A stretch of 6,455 bases of DNA. Origin: Oscillospiraceae bacterium. Its GTDB lineage: Bacteria > Bacillota_A > Clostridia > Oscillospirales > Oscillospiraceae. A program made the translations under genes and the position numbers. The notes under the pieces are model-generated. The model worked only from the letters and a program-made list of their open reading frames with translations. It was not told the origin of the DNA and ran no database searches. The DNA is taken from NCBI GenBank assembly GCA_902789835.1, contig CADAPN010000125.1:1-6455 (forward strand), written 5' to 3'. Below, in pieces: positions 5,402 through 6,455 of this stretch (position 1 is its first letter; each line of letters starts with the position of its first letter).

Positions 5402-6455
5402 TCAGATTTTGTCAAAGGCCTGCTGCAGATCGGCGATGATGTCCTCTGCGTTCTCCAGGCCCACGGAGAAGCGGATGAGGCCGGCCGGGATGCCGGCGGC
5501 TTCCAGTTCCTCCTCGGTATAGGGCGAGTGGGTCATGGAAGCGGGATGCTCGATCAGGGTCTCGGTGGCGCCGAGGGAAACGGCCAGCGTCGCAACCTTC
5601 ACGTTGTCGGCGACGACCGCGGCCTTCTCACGGCCGCCCTTGACGATGAAGCTGACCATGCCGCCGTAGAGGCCGTGCATCTGCTTCTTTGCGATCTCGT
5701 GGCCCTCGTGATCCTCCAGGCCGGGATAGAAGACCTTTTCCACCTTGTCGTTGGTCTTCAGATACTGCGCCACCTTCATGGCGTTTTCGCAGTGACGCTG
5801 CATCCGGATCTCCAGGGTCTTCAGGCCGCGGGCCACCAGGAAGGCCTCGTTGGCCGGCATGAAGGCGCCGGTCATGTCCTTGATGCCCACCAGACGGATC
5901 TGGTTAATGGTCTCGGCATCGCTGACCACAAAGCCGGCCAGAAGGTCGCCGTGGCCGTTGATGTACTTGGTGGCGGAGTGGACAACAATGTCGGCGCCCA
6001 GCTCCAGCGGGCGCTGGATATAGGGGGAGCAGAAGGTGTTGTCGCAGATGACCTTGATGGCGGGGTTGAAGTCGTGGGCAATCTTCGCGGTCTTCTCGAT
6101 GTCGGTGATCTTCAGGTTCGGGTTGGCCGGGGTCTCGAGATAGACGATTCTGGTCTTGTCGTTGAGGGCGGCGCGAAGCTGCGCCTCATCGGTCATCTCG
6201 ATGAAGTGGACCTTGACGCCGAAGCGGCTCAGATGATGCTCAAAGAACTCGAAGGTGCAGCCGTAGAGGGTCTTGTCGGCGACGATCTCTTCTCCGGCGG
6301 AGATGTTCGTCCAGATGGTCGCGGTGATGGCGCCCATGCCGGAGACGGTCACGATGGAGGCCTCGCCGCCTTCGAGTTTCGCGAAGGTCTCTTCCAGCGC
6401 GGCGCAGGTCGGGTTCCCGAGGCGGGCATAAATATAGCCGGGCTCCTCCAGCGCG
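5402..6455 (-). CDS. megL: Methionine gamma-lyase (partial, N-terminus outside window)
   Basis: PLP enzyme of the Cys/Met metabolism family. It would split L-methionine into methanethiol, 2-oxobutanoate and ammonia in the cytosol, and homocysteine into hydrogen sulfide. The frame is open to the window edge, giving about 350 residues of a family that is usually near 400, so roughly 50 N-terminal residues are missing. In visible numbering: YARLGNPT at 9-16 (Tyr and Arg that hold the PLP phosphate), LYGCT with Cys66, Asp138 in CDNTF (binds the pyridine nitrogen), the Schiff-base Lys163 in HSATKYINGHGD, and the VGIKDMTG motif at 189-196. Cys in LYGC and Lys-Asp in VGxKD correspond to Cys116, Lys240 and Asp241 of the Pseudomonas putida enzyme. 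They favour methionine gamma-lyase over cystathionine gamma-synthase or O-acetylhomoserine sulfhydrylase. The stop is TGA at 5402-5404, just before a strong hairpin. The promoter is not in the window. Also known as mdeA. Confidence 0.92.
   Translation of the reverse strand, partial: ALEEPGYIYARLGNPTCAALEETFAKLEGGEASIVTVSGMGAITATIWTNISAGEEIVADKTLYGCTFEFFEHHLSRFGVKVHFIEMTDEAQLRAALNDKTRIVYLETPANPNLKITDIEKTAKIAHDFNPAIKVICDNTFCSPYIQRPLELGADIVVHSATKYINGHGDLLAGFVVSDAETINQIRLVGIKDMTGAFMPANEAFLVARGLKTLEIRMQRHCENAMKVAQYLKTNDKVEKVFYPGLEDHEGHEIAKKQMHGLYGGMVSFIVKGGREKAAVVADNVKVATLAVSLGATETLIEHPASMTHSPYTEEELEAAGIPAGLIRFSVGLENAEDIIADLQQAFDKI

Noticed and set aside
6350..6352. GTG at 6352 as the start of methionine gamma-lyase.
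   Set aside because: The frame stays open upstream to the edge and encodes conserved family residues (YARLGNPT and LEGGEASI), so this GTG is an internal valine codon.
1..6455. CRISPR arrays, tRNA or rRNA genes, insertion sequences, phage genes.
   Set aside because: No regularly spaced direct repeats, no recognisable tRNA or rRNA sequence, and no transposase, integrase or phage structural protein was seen on either strand.

Overview
The window (about 60% G+C by eye) carries one transcription direction only: all supported genes lie on the minus strand, so the order of expression runs from the right edge to the left. Strong AGGAGG-type ribosome sites, a Fusobacterium/Firmicutes-like methionine gamma-lyase and an ECF S-component-like membrane domain suggest an anaerobic Firmicute, most likely a G+C-rich gut Clostridia member. 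No rRNA or marker gene is present, so this placement is inference.

Right end (5402-6455): the C-terminal ~350 residues of a PLP-dependent methionine gamma-lyase, cut by the window edge at its N-terminus. It is followed by a strong hairpin (5337-5378) with a short T-tract, a probable terminator.

Middle (5183-5336): an A+T-rich intergenic stretch. It holds a probable extended -10 promoter, a small inverted repeat, and a possible 14-codon leader ORF whose stop overlaps the next gene's start (ATGA).

Remainder (1-5186): a tight three-gene unit with gaps of 16 and 18 nt. It encodes (i) an exported family 3 (amino-acid type) solute-binding protein. Next is (ii) a 1172-residue membrane receptor with an ECF S-like multi-helix N-terminus, an internal signal-peptide-like helix, about 14 regulator-propeller blades (two seven-bladed propellers), a Y_Y_Y domain, one more transmembrane helix and an intact cytoplasmic HD-GYP domain. 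Last is (iii) an exported BMP/PnrA-type solute-binding domain that runs off the left edge. No ABC permease or ATPase is visible.

The simplest reading of the three-gene unit is a signalling module rather than a transporter. Two exported binding proteins would report ligands to a large receptor whose output is probably hydrolysis of cyclic di-GMP or a related dinucleotide. That link is inferred from gene order and domain content, not shown by the sequence.
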